Below are positions 33,608 to 41,287 of a stretch of 64,000 nucleotides of DNA, piece by piece. Made by a program: the position numbers and the translations under genes. A model generated the notes under the pieces. It made no database searches and was not told where the DNA came from. It worked only from the letters and a program-made list of their open reading frames with translations. The stretch spans positions 1 through 64,000 of the forward strand of contig NZ_SOCP01000025.1 in the NCBI RefSeq assembly GCF_004364325.1, in the 5' to 3' direction. Origin of the DNA: Actinophytocola oryzae (lineage in GTDB: Bacteria > Actinomycetota > Actinomycetes > Mycobacteriales > Pseudonocardiaceae). Every line of letters begins with the position of its first letter. The first letter of the stretch is position 1.

Positions 33608-34298
33608 GTGAGCGGGCCGCCGGCGTCTGGACTGACGAGCACGAAGGTCCCTGCGCGAGGAACGAGCCCAGAGGCTTGCGCGCGCAGGAGGGAAGACGCC
33701 GGGTAAAGGCCCGGTCACCTGCGAGCGGAGCGAGCCAATGTCACCGTGAGCGGGCCGCCGGTGTCTGGACTGACGAGCACGAAAGCCTCTGCGCGAGGAA
33801 CGAGCCCAGAGGCTTGCGCGCGCAGGAGGGAAGACGCCGGGTAAAGGCCCGGTCACCTGCGAGCGGAGCGAGCCAATGTCACCGTGAGCGGGCCGCCGGC
33901 GTCTGGACTGACGAGCACGAAAGCCTCTGCGCGAGGAACGAGCCCAGAGGCTTCCGCGCGCAGGAGGGAAGACGCCGGACAAAGGCCCGCTCACCTGCGA
34001 GCGGAGCGAGCCAATGTCACCGTGAGCGGGCCGCCGGCGTCTGGACTGACGAGCACGGAAGTCCCTGCGCGAGGAACGAGCCCAGAGGCTTGCGCGCGCA
34101 GGAGGGAAGACGCCGGACAAAGGCCCGCTCACCAGCGAGCGGAGCGAGCCAATGTCACCGTGAGCGGGCCGCCGGCGTCTGGACTGACGAGCACGGAAGC
34201 CCCTGCGCGAGCGAAGCGAGCCCAGGGACTTCCGCGCGCAGGAGGGAAGACGCCGGATGAAGGCCCGCTCACCAGCGAGCGGAGCGAGCCAATGTAAC
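33608..34298 (+). repeat. 138-bp repeat family, locus B (five tandem units)
   Basis: Units begin GTGAGCGGGCCGCCGG at 33608, 33746, 33884, 34022 and 34160; the first four are exactly 138 bp, the last 140 bp owing to a 2-bp longer loop. Hairpin arms differ among units but pair: AAGCCTCTG with CAGAGGCTT (units 2, 3), GGAAGCCCCTG with CAGGGACTTCC (unit 5); units 1 and 4 mix arm types. Each unit ends GAGCGGAGCGAGCCAATG. The array fills the space between the PBP start and the acetyltransferase stop. It is oriented opposite to both genes. Confidence 0.95.
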
Positions 34299-34308
34299 AG
34301 CAATGTTG

Positions 34309-35163
34309 CTAGAAAAGTACCGTGGCGTATTGGCCGACCTGTACGAAACCGATCCGCTTGTATGCCGACTGGGCGACCACGTTGAAGGAGTTGACGTACA
34401 GGCTCGCCGTGCGGCCCATGCCTCGGATGAGGCGGTCGGCGACGCTGGCGGTGCCGGTCGAGCCGAGGCCGTGGCCGCGGCGGTCCGGGTGGACCCACAC
34501 GCCCTGGATCTGTCCGACCGACGACGACAGGGCGCCGATCTCGGCCTTGAACACGACCTCGCCGCCTTCGAACCGGGCGAAGGCGCGGCCGGCCGCGATG
34601 AGTTCGGCCACCCGCGCCCGGTAGCTCGCGCCGCCGTCGCCCGCGCGGGGGTCGACGCCGACCTCCTCGATGAACATGGCGATCGCGGCAGGTAGGTAGC
34701 GGTCGAGCTCGTGCGGGCGCACCGGCCGCACCTGCGGGTCGGCGGCGATCGCGGGGGACTTGTTGATCGACATGAGCGGCTGGTCGGCACGGACCTCGCG
34801 GGCGGGGCCCCAGTCCAGCTCAAGCTCCGACCACAGCCCCATCACCTGCTCGGCGGGGCCGACGACCGACGAGCACATGCGCCTGCGGCGTAAGGCCCGG
34901 TCCGCGAACGCACGCAGGGCGGACCGGCTGCCGTGCAGCGGGATCAGGTTCGATCCGGCGAAGCACAGCGAGTCGAGGCGGCTGCCGCGGAAACCGCGGG
35001 GCTCACAGCCCCACAGCTCGCCGCCGAGCCGCCAGGGGTCCATGCCGAGGTTCTCGATCCGTGACGCGACCATGCAGGACGCGACGGGATCCGACATGAG
35101 CATCGCACGGACGGACAACCGATCCCGCTCGTCCAGCAGCCGTGCACCCGCGAGGCGCAACAC
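34309..35163 (-). CDS. GNAT acetyltransferase with N-terminal DUF4081 domain
   Basis: About 284 aa. The N-terminal half (DRLSVRAMLMSDPVASCMVASRIENLG... LCFAGSNLIPL) is the DUF4081 type, and the C-terminal half is a GCN5 domain with GVWVHPDRRGHGLGSTGTASVADRLI and YVNSFNVVAQSAYKRIGFVQVGQYATVLF. It is the counterpart of M. tuberculosis Rv2867c by order next to ispG. GTG 35163 is chosen from the family N-terminus; a GTG at 35229 would add 22 residues. Substrate unknown. Confidence 0.88.
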   Translation of the reverse strand: MLRLAGARLLDERDRLSVRAMLMSDPVASCMVASRIENLGMDPWRLGGELWGCEPRGFRGSRLDSLCFAGSNLIPLHGSRSALRAFADRALRRRRMCSSVVGPAEQVMGLWSELELDWGPAREVRADQPLMSINKSPAIAADPQVRPVRPHELDRYLPAAIAMFIEEVGVDPRAGDGGASYRARVAELIAAGRAFARFEGGEVVFKAEIGALSSSVGQIQGVWVHPDRRGHGLGSTGTASVADRLIRGMGRTASLYVNSFNVVAQSAYKRIGFVQVGQYATVLF

Positions 35164-35330
35164 AACTTCCAGCGTGCCAGATTCGCCGCCGGCAAAAAAG
35201 TCGAGGCCCGTCACGGGAGGAAATCGCACCCGACCTGTCGATATGCCGTGATCCGAGCCGCGTGGACGCGGACGTCGAGTTCCAGGAGGTCGTGCGATGA
35301 GTTTCGGTGCACGCGGCAGTCTGTACTGCC

Positions 35331-35894
35331 ATGGGCAAGCTGACTTATGGCATGAACGTGTCGATCGACGGATACATCGAGGACCGGAACCGGGACCTCG
35401 GCTGGACCACTCCTGACGACGAGGTGTTCCAGTACTTCACCGACCGGGTCCGGTCCACCTCCGTCGCGCTGTACGGGAGGCGGCTGTACGAGGGGATGGC
35501 CGCGCACTGGCCTGCCGCGGGCCAGGCCCCGGACGTCTCGGCGGCGCATGCCGAGTACTCGCGGGTCTGGTGCGACATGCCGAAGGTGGTGTTCTCGCGG
35601 ACGCTCACGTCGGTCGACTGGAACTCGCGGCTGGCGCAGGGGGACCCCGTCGAGGTCGCGAAGAAGCTGAAGGCGGAGACGGACGGGATCGTCGAGGTCG
35701 TCGGGGCCACGCTCGCCGCACCAGTCGTCCAGGCCGGGCTGGTGGACGAGTTCACGATCGTCGTGATGCCGGCCGCCGTCGGGGGTGGCACGTCGTTCAT
35801 CCCGGAGCTGGAGTCGTGGGTGAAGCTCAGGCTGCTGGAGAACCGGACATTTCCATCAGGAGTGGTTCTCCTCCGCTACGAGGCGGTGCGGTGA
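35331..35894 (+). CDS. Dihydrofolate-reductase-like (RibD C-terminal family) protein
   Basis: A 187-aa NADPH-binding-fold protein. MGKLTYGMNVSIDGYIEDRNRDLGW and VALYGRRLYEGMAAHW match the RibD_C/YyaP-YwjB group, with VEVVGATLAAPVVQAGLVDEFTIVVMPAAVGGGTSFIPEL near the end. These proteins rarely act in folate or riboflavin synthesis themselves. The stop overlaps the YciI-like start as TGATG, so the two are coupled. Confidence 0.87.
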   Translation: MGKLTYGMNVSIDGYIEDRNRDLGWTTPDDEVFQYFTDRVRSTSVALYGRRLYEGMAAHWPAAGQAPDVSAAHAEYSRVWCDMPKVVFSRTLTSVDWNSRLAQGDPVEVAKKLKAETDGIVEVVGATLAAPVVQAGLVDEFTIVVMPAAVGGGTSFIPELESWVKLRLLENRTFPSGVVLLRYEAVR

Positions 35895-36238
35895 TGCGGT
35901 TCGTGGCGCTGATGTACACCGAGCCCGCGCGGACGGCCGTCATGACCGCCGACGAGCACGCCGAGATCGCCAGGAAGTTCGGGGAGATGGGCGAGGAGCT
36001 GGTCGCCTCCGGCGAGCTGCGCAACGGCTGCGGGATGGACTACCCCGCGAAGACCACCACGCTGCGCTTGGGCCGCGAGCCGACCGAGGGCTCGTTCCAC
36101 ACAGGCGACACGCTGCTGTCCGCGTACTGGGTGCTGGACTGTGCCGACAGGGAACGAGCCCTGGCGATCGGCGAACGGATGCTCGACTGGCACGTGACCG
36201 CGGTCGAGATCCGCGCCGTCCACGACTCGGTCGATTGA
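35894..36238 (+). CDS. YciI-related (YCII/DGPF) protein
   Basis: A 114-aa ferredoxin-like-fold protein beginning MRFVALMYTEPARTAVMTADEHAEIARKFGEMGEELVASGEL, typical of the YCII/DGPF family often found beside DHFR-like proteins and sigma factors. Function is unknown. It is translationally coupled to the DHFR-like gene and ends exactly next to the convergent ispG stop. Confidence 0.85.
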   Translation: MRFVALMYTEPARTAVMTADEHAEIARKFGEMGEELVASGELRNGCGMDYPAKTTTLRLGREPTEGSFHTGDTLLSAYWVLDCADRERALAIGERMLDWHVTAVEIRAVHDSVD

Positions 36239-37393
36239 CTACCCGACCGTGACGGTGGGGGCGCCGGTCTCGGCCTGCGCTCCCGCCTCCTCGGCGATGC
36301 GCATGGCCTCCTCGATCAGGGTCTCCACGATCTGGTGCTCCGGGACCGTCTTGATGACCTGGCCCTTCACGAAGATCTGGCCCTTGCCGTTGCCCGACGC
36401 GACCCCGAGATCGGCTTCCCGAGCCTCACCTGGCCCGTTCACCACGCAGCCCATCACGGCGACCCGAAGCGGGGTCTCCATGCCCTCGAGCCCCGCGGTG
36501 ACCTCGTCGGCGAGCTTGTACACGTCGACCTGCGCCCGCCCGCACGACGGGCAGGACACGATCTCCAGCTTGCGGGGGCGCAGGTTCAGCGACTGCAGGA
36601 TCTGCGTGCCGACCTTGACCTCCTCGACGGGCGGGGCGGACAGGGACACCCGGATCGTGTCGCCGATGCCCTGGCGCAGCAGCGCGCCGAACGCCACCGC
36701 CGACTTGATCGTGCCCTGGAAGGCGGGGCCGGCCTCGGTGACGCCGAGGTGCAGCGGGTAGTCGCACTGCTCGGCCAGGATCTCGTAGGCCCGGATCATG
36801 ACGACCGGGTCGTTGTGCTTGACCGAGATCTTGAGGTCGTGGAAGTCGTGCTCCGCGAACAGGGACGCCTCCCACATCGCGGACTCCGCGAGGGCCTCCG
36901 GGGTCGCCTTGCCGTACTTCTTCAGCAGGCGCGGGTCGAGCGAACCCGCGTTCACGCCGATGCGGATCGGCGTGCCGTGGTCGCGCGCCGCGGCGGCGAT
37001 CTCGCGGACCTTGTCGTCGAACTTCTTGATGTTCCCGGGGTTCACCCGGACCGCGGCGCAGCCGGCCTCGATGGCCGCGAAGACGTACTTCGGCTGGAAG
37101 TGGATGTCGGCGATCACCGGAATCTGGGACTTCGCCGCGATGGCGGGCAGCGCCTCCGCGTCGTCCTGGGACGGGCACGCCACCCGCACGATGTCGCAGC
37201 CCGCGGCCGTCAGCTCGGCGATCTGCTGCAGCGTCGCGTTCACGTCCGCCGTGACCGTGGTGGTCATCGACTGGACCGAGATCGGGAACCCGCTGCCGAC
37301 ACCGACCTTGCCGACCATCAACTGCCTGGTTTCGCGCCGCTCCGCCAACACAGGTGGTGGGGTGGCCGGCATGCCCAGCATCACTTCGCTCAT
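36239..37393 (-). CDS. ispG: 4-hydroxy-3-methylbut-2-enyl diphosphate synthase (flavodoxin)
   Basis: A 384-aa iron-sulfur enzyme (GcpE) of the MEP isoprenoid pathway, converting MEcPP to HMBPP. It has GSGFPISVQSMTTT, the TIM-barrel PVIADIHFQPKYVFAAIEAGCAAVRVNPGNIKKFD and the cluster cysteines in SCPSCGRAQVD and MGCVVNGPGEARE. ATG 37393 follows GAGG; ATG 37378 is another option. It lies with rseP and dxr as in mycobacteria. Confidence 0.96.
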   Translation of the reverse strand: MSEVMLGMPATPPPVLAERRETRQLMVGKVGVGSGFPISVQSMTTTVTADVNATLQQIAELTAAGCDIVRVACPSQDDAEALPAIAAKSQIPVIADIHFQPKYVFAAIEAGCAAVRVNPGNIKKFDDKVREIAAAARDHGTPIRIGVNAGSLDPRLLKKYGKATPEALAESAMWEASLFAEHDFHDLKISVKHNDPVVMIRAYEILAEQCDYPLHLGVTEAGPAFQGTIKSAVAFGALLRQGIGDTIRVSLSAPPVEEVKVGTQILQSLNLRPRKLEIVSCPSCGRAQVDVYKLADEVTAGLEGMETPLRVAVMGCVVNGPGEAREADLGVASGNGKGQIFVKGQVIKTVPEHQIVETLIEEAMRIAEEAGAQAETGAPTVTVG

Positions 37394-37467
37394 GACCTCA
37401 AGGTTACCGACCACATCGTTACTGCTCCGACAGGCGGGTGTGACCCGTGTGACCTGTTCGGACGCGC

Positions 37468-38691
37468 CTACTGCCCTATTCGGATAGGGTTCACGATGTC
37501 AGCGGTCACTGTGAGCAGCACCACTGCTCCACCTATGAAGATCACGACCATCGTGACCGCCGAAAGCTTGGTGTAGTCGACCGGGCCGCCCGCGGGCTTG
37601 CCGCGTGCCCTGCGGACCCAGTCGCGGATCTTCTCGTAGAACAGGATCGCGATGTGGCCGCCGTCGAGCGGCAGCAGCGGCAGCAGGTTGAACACGCCCA
37701 CGAAGAAGTTCAGCGTCGCGAGCAGCAGCAGGAACAGCTCCCACACGCCTGCCTCGACCGCGTCGCCGCCGATGATGCTCGCGCCGACGACCGACACCGG
37801 GGTGTCCGGGTCGCGCTCGCCGCCGCCGATGGCCTGGATGACCTTCGGGATCTTCTCCGGGAACGCGAGGAGCCCCTCCCACACCCTGACGAACATCGTC
37901 CCGGTGAACTCGACCGAGCCGCCGAACGCGCTCCCCGCGTTGTAGTGGTAGACGGGGGTGCTCGTCACGCCGATGGCACCGACGTCGACCAGCTTGTTGC
38001 CCTCCGCGCCGATCTTGGCGTCCGGGGCCAGCCGCTTCACGGTCGGGATGTCGATGGTGAGCCTGCGCTCCGCGCCGTCCCGCATGACGACGAACTCGTG
38101 CTCGCCACGCAGCTTCTGGACCCGGCTCACGACGTCGGTCCAGGTCGGGGTGGCCTTCCCGTCGATGCTGACGATCTCGTCGCCCTCGCGCAGGCCGGCG
38201 TCACGGGCGGGTGACGGGTCGTTCGCGCCGCACTCGGCGTAGTCGCCCGTCTTCGGGTCCTGTGTCGACGCCGCGCAGGAGGTGCCGCTGATCACCGGCG
38301 TGCCCGCCACGTTCGGCAGGCCCATCGTGGCGGCCAGCAGGTACAGGATGATGAACCCGAGGATGAAGTGCGTCACCGAGCCCGCGACCATCACGACGAA
38401 GCGCTTCCAGGTCGGGAAGCGCCACATCGCGCGGGGCGCCTCCTCGGGGGTCACCTCGTCGAGGGCCGTCATGCCGGCGATGTCGCAGAAGCCGCCGGCC
38501 GGGATGGCCTTGAGGCCGTACTCGGTCTCACCGCGGCGGAACGACCAGATCTTCGGGCCGAAGCCGATGAAGTACCGGCGCACCTTCATGCCGAAGGCCT
38601 TGGCGGCGACCATGTGCCCGGCCTCGTGCAGTGCCACGGACGCGCAGATCCCCAGCGCGAACAGCACGACCCCTAGCAACCACGCGAGCAC
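37468..38691 (-). CDS. rseP: Site-2 protease RseP/Rip1 (M50)
   Basis: A 407-aa membrane zinc protease performing regulated intramembrane proteolysis of anti-sigma factors. The first helix contains HEAGHM (His20 region), a PDZ domain occupies the middle (ARDAGLREGDEIVSIDGKATPTWTDV), and the second active-site segment is NLLPLLPLDGGHI near residue 340. The mycobacterial counterpart is Rv2869c. It begins 3 bp after the dxr stop, so the two are in one operon. Confidence 0.94.
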   Translation of the reverse strand: MLAWLLGVVLFALGICASVALHEAGHMVAAKAFGMKVRRYFIGFGPKIWSFRRGETEYGLKAIPAGGFCDIAGMTALDEVTPEEAPRAMWRFPTWKRFVVMVAGSVTHFILGFIILYLLAATMGLPNVAGTPVISGTSCAASTQDPKTGDYAECGANDPSPARDAGLREGDEIVSIDGKATPTWTDVVSRVQKLRGEHEFVVMRDGAERRLTIDIPTVKRLAPDAKIGAEGNKLVDVGAIGVTSTPVYHYNAGSAFGGSVEFTGTMFVRVWEGLLAFPEKIPKVIQAIGGGERDPDTPVSVVGASIIGGDAVEAGVWELFLLLLATLNFFVGVFNLLPLLPLDGGHIAILFYEKIRDWVRRARGKPAGGPVDYTKLSAVTMVVIFIGGAVVLLTVTADIVNPIRIGQ

Positions 38692-38694
38692 TTG

Positions 38695-39933
38695 TCAGTC
38701 CCTTCCTCGCCCGGCGGCGCCGGACCCTGTCACGAGCAGCTCACGGGCACGGGCACGGGCCCAGTCCTCCGCCGCGAGCACCTCCTCGACGCCACCGGGC
38801 TCACGGTGCCAGTCATGCGCGTCGTCGAGGACGTGGTGGACAGTGTCCACAATCCCGGTGAAGGCCGTGTGTCCTTCGGTGAAGGCGGTGACCGCCTCCT
38901 CGTTCGCGGCGTTGTAGACCGCGGGCAGGCAGCCGCCCACCGTGCCTGCCTGGCGGGCGAGCCGCACGGCGGGGAACGTGTCCTCGTCCAGTGGTTCGAA
39001 CGTCCACGCGGTGGCCTCGGTGAAGTCCACCGGCCGCGCGGCACCCGCGATCCGGTCCGGCCAGCCGAGTGCGAGCGAGATCGGCAGCTTCATGTCCGGC
39101 GGACTGGCCTGCGCGAGTGTCGACCCGTCGGTGAATGTCACCATCGAGTGAATGACCGACTGGGGGTGGACCACGACGTCGATGCGGTCGTAGGGCACGC
39201 CGAACAGCAGCTGCGCCTCGATCAGCTCGAGGCCCTTGTTGACGAGCGTCGCCGAGTTGATCGTGATGACCGGGCCCATGTCCCAGGTCGGGTGCGCCAT
39301 GGCGTCCTTGACGCCGACGTCGGCGAGGTCCGCGCGGCGACGCCCCCGGAACGGGCCGCCGGATGCGGTGAGCACCAGCTTCGCGACCTCGCGCGGCTGT
39401 CCCCCGCGCAGGCACTGGGCGATCGCGGAGTGCTCGGAGTCGACCGGCACGAGCTGGCCCGGCTTCGCGGCCTTCAGCACGAGCGGGCCGCCCGCGATCA
39501 GGGACTCCTTGTTGGCGAGCGCGAGCGTGGCGCCGGTGTCGAGCGCGGCGAGCGTTGGCGCGAGCCCGCGTGACCCGGTGATGGCGTTGAGCACGATGTC
39601 GGCCGGGGTCTCGGCGATCAGCGTGGTCACGGCGTCGGGGCCGGCGAGAATCCTGGGCAACTCGAACTCGCCCCGGTCGTAGCCACGCCGCTGCGCCTCG
39701 GCGTACAGGGCGAGCTGCATGTCCTCGGCCGAGGTGGCCTTCGACACGGCCAGCGCGCGAACACGGTGCGTGAGCGCCTGGGCGGCGAGGGCGGCCGGAT
39801 CGGCGCCACCCGCGGCGACGCCGACGACGTCGAAGCGGTCGGGGTTGGCCTCGATGACGTCGAGGGCCTGGACGCCGACCGAGCCCGTCGAGCCGAGGAC
39901 GAGCAGGGAGCGCTTGGTCGCGGAGAGTGTCAT
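38695..39933 (-). CDS. dxr: 1-deoxy-D-xylulose-5-phosphate reductoisomerase
   Basis: A 412-aa NADPH enzyme, the committed step of the MEP pathway and target of fosmidomycin. VLGSTGSVGVQALDVIEANPDRF is the nucleotide-binding site, and ALANKESLIAGG, VPVDSEHSAIAQCL and TASGGPFRGR carry the metal and substrate sites. ATG 39933 fits the family N-terminus; the frame open upstream is not coding. Runs directly into rseP. Confidence 0.95.
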   Translation of the reverse strand: MTLSATKRSLLVLGSTGSVGVQALDVIEANPDRFDVVGVAAGGADPAALAAQALTHRVRALAVSKATSAEDMQLALYAEAQRRGYDRGEFELPRILAGPDAVTTLIAETPADIVLNAITGSRGLAPTLAALDTGATLALANKESLIAGGPLVLKAAKPGQLVPVDSEHSAIAQCLRGGQPREVAKLVLTASGGPFRGRRRADLADVGVKDAMAHPTWDMGPVITINSATLVNKGLELIEAQLLFGVPYDRIDVVVHPQSVIHSMVTFTDGSTLAQASPPDMKLPISLALGWPDRIAGAARPVDFTEATAWTFEPLDEDTFPAVRLARQAGTVGGCLPAVYNAANEEAVTAFTEGHTAFTGIVDTVHHVLDDAHDWHREPGGVEEVLAAEDWARARARELLVTGSGAAGRGRD

Positions 39934-40131
39934 CGGGGGACATTCTTCCCCGAGTGCCCTCGACCACGCGGGTCGGGGGCGTGTGGGAGCATGACGGCGA
40001 ACGAAAGAGTGAGGGGACGTGGCGGGCGCGTGCGACCGACGCGAAGGAGCCCTCCGCCGGACCGACCGAGCAGCGGGCTCGGGAGCGAGGCACGAGCGGC
40101 GAGCCCGCGAGCGAAGGAGGCGGCTGGGCGG

Positions 40132-40407
40132 ATGAGCGCAGCGAACAGTTCGACACAGCTCGAGAAGCGGGCGAAGAACGCGGTCGACCCGGTCGAGCAG
40201 CCGTCCGCGGAGTGGGGCTGGCACGGCAGCTTCCCCAGGGGCCGCGAGATCGGCGGCTGGTTCACCGTCGTCGCCTTCGCCGTGATGGCGTTCGTCGGCA
40301 ACCACGTTGCCGAGACCGAGCGCCTGTGGCTGCTCGGCATCACCGCGCTGCTCGTGATCGTCCTGATCGGCGAGCGCGTCCGTCGGCGCACCTCCTGGCG
40401 CCGCTAG
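40132..40407 (+). CDS. DUF2631 membrane protein
   Basis: A 91-aa actinobacterial protein. A hydrophilic N-terminus with EWGWHGSFPRGREIGGWF is followed by two hydrophobic helices (VVAFAVMAFVGNHV and LWLLGITALLVIVLIGERV) and a basic end. It corresponds to M. tuberculosis Rv2876 near dxr. Function unknown. GGAGG lies 11 nt before ATG 40132; an ATG at 39991 in the same frame would add 47 low-complexity residues. The 39934-40131 gap is rich in GAGCG-type motifs but otherwise empty. Confidence 0.8.
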   Translation: MSAANSSTQLEKRAKNAVDPVEQPSAEWGWHGSFPRGREIGGWFTVVAFAVMAFVGNHVAETERLWLLGITALLVIVLIGERVRRRTSWRR

Positions 40408-40421
40408 AGCCAACGACTTCC

Positions 40422-40458
40422 CGAAAAGGCCGTCCGCGATGCACGGGCGGCCTTTTCG
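40422..40458 (+). terminator. Rho-independent terminator after DUF2631 gene
   Basis: CGAAAAGGCCGTCCG and CGGGCGGCCTTTTCG form a long, nearly perfect stem around CGATGCA with a TTTT on the descending side. It is the clearest intrinsic terminator in the window and could act on either strand. Confidence 0.8.
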
Positions 40459-40478
40459 TGTGCGCAGGGGTCTGGCGG

Positions 40479-40504
40479 AGATTTCTACCAGATGGTAGAA
40501 ATCT
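40479..40504. promoter_or_regulatory. 26-bp inverted repeat upstream of sugar isomerase gene
   Basis: AGATTTCTACC, a 4-bp centre AGAT, and GGTAGAAATCT form perfect 11-bp arms. It lies 49 bp upstream of the isomerase ATG, immediately before a LacI-type site. It looks like a regulator operator; the regulator is not adjacent. Confidence 0.6.
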
Positions 40505-40506
40505 TA

Positions 40507-40522
40507 GTGGGAGCGCTTCCAC
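40507..40522. promoter_or_regulatory. LacI/GalR-type operator
   Basis: GTGGGAGCGCTTCCAC is a 16-bp near-palindrome with the CG centre typical of LacI-family sites. It closely resembles the known CelR-type site TGGGAGCGCTCCCA. It suggests sugar-responsive control of the downstream isomerase/oxidoreductase pair. Confidence 0.6.
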
Positions 40523-40552
40523 AGCGGTCCAGCACCTCCAGGGGAGATGGCC

Positions 40553-41287
40553 ATGAGCACAACGTCCGTGCAGCTCTACTCCGTCCGAGAAGCCTTCGCC
40601 GAAGATCCCGCCGACACGCTCGCGCGCCTGGCCGGTATCGGGTTCACCCAGGTCGAGCCGTTCGGGCTCGCCGAGCACGCCGAGATCCTGCGCACCGCGC
40701 TGCCCGAGCACGGGCTGACGGCGCCGACCGCGCACGCCAAGCTCGTCGGCACCGACCAGGACGCGGTGTTCGCCGCCGCGGTCGCCTGCGGTGTCGGCGT
40801 CGTGATCGACCCCTATGTCCCGCCGGAGCAGTGGGAGAACGAGGCGGACGTCGCGGCGACCGCGACCGCGCTCAACGCGGCCGCCAAGAAGGCCGCCGAC
40901 CTCGGCCTCGCCGTCGGCTACCACAACCACTGGTGGGAGCTGCAGAACTCGTTCGGCGGACGCAGTGCCCTGGAGGTGTTCGCCGAGCTGCTCGACCCCG
41001 AGCTGGTGCTGGAGGTCGACACGTACTGGGCCGCCGCCGGTGGCGCCGACGCCCCCGCCCTGCTGGACAGGCTCGGCGACCGGGTGATCGCGCTGCACGT
41101 CAAGGACGGCGACCTGGCCACGGACGCGTCGGGACAGGTCCCCGCCGGACAGGGCCGGGTACCGGTGGCCGACGTGCTGGCCGCGTCGCCGGACGCGTTG
41201 CGGGTCATCGAGTTCGACGCCTACGACGGCGACATGTTCGAGGGCCTGGCGACGAGCTACGCCTACGTGACGGGTGCGGCGCGGTGA
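40553..41287 (+). CDS. Sugar phosphate isomerase/epimerase (xylose-isomerase-like TIM barrel)
   Basis: A 244-aa AP_endonuc_2-family barrel. VQLYSVREAFAEDPADTLARLAGIGFTQVEPFGL opens it, and metal ligands are in AVGYHNHWWEL, LELVLEVDTYW (ELVLEVDTYW) and ALHVKDGD. GGGGAG is 6 nt before ATG 40553. The GTGA overlap with the next gene makes an operon, a frequent pairing for catabolism of inositol-like or unusual sugars. The exact sugar is unknown. Confidence 0.87.
   Translation: MSTTSVQLYSVREAFAEDPADTLARLAGIGFTQVEPFGLAEHAEILRTALPEHGLTAPTAHAKLVGTDQDAVFAAAVACGVGVVIDPYVPPEQWENEADVAATATALNAAAKKAADLGLAVGYHNHWWELQNSFGGRSALEVFAELLDPELVLEVDTYWAAAGGADAPALLDRLGDRVIALHVKDGDLATDASGQVPAGQGRVPVADVLAASPDALRVIEFDAYDGDMFEGLATSYAYVTGAAR

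Noticed and set aside
33608..34298. CRISPR array
   Set aside because: The whole 138-bp unit repeats without unique spacers, and no cas gene is present.
33604..34498. Long open frames on both strands across the five-unit array, suggesting a repetitive protein
   Set aside because: Open frames occur on several frames of both strands with Arg/Ser/Ala-rich shadow composition and no own start region. The array behaves as structured non-coding DNA.
39934..40131. Fourth locus of the 138-bp repeat
   Set aside because: The stretch is rich in GAGCG and CGAGC motifs but lacks the unit's hairpin arms and the GAGCCAATGTCAC tail.
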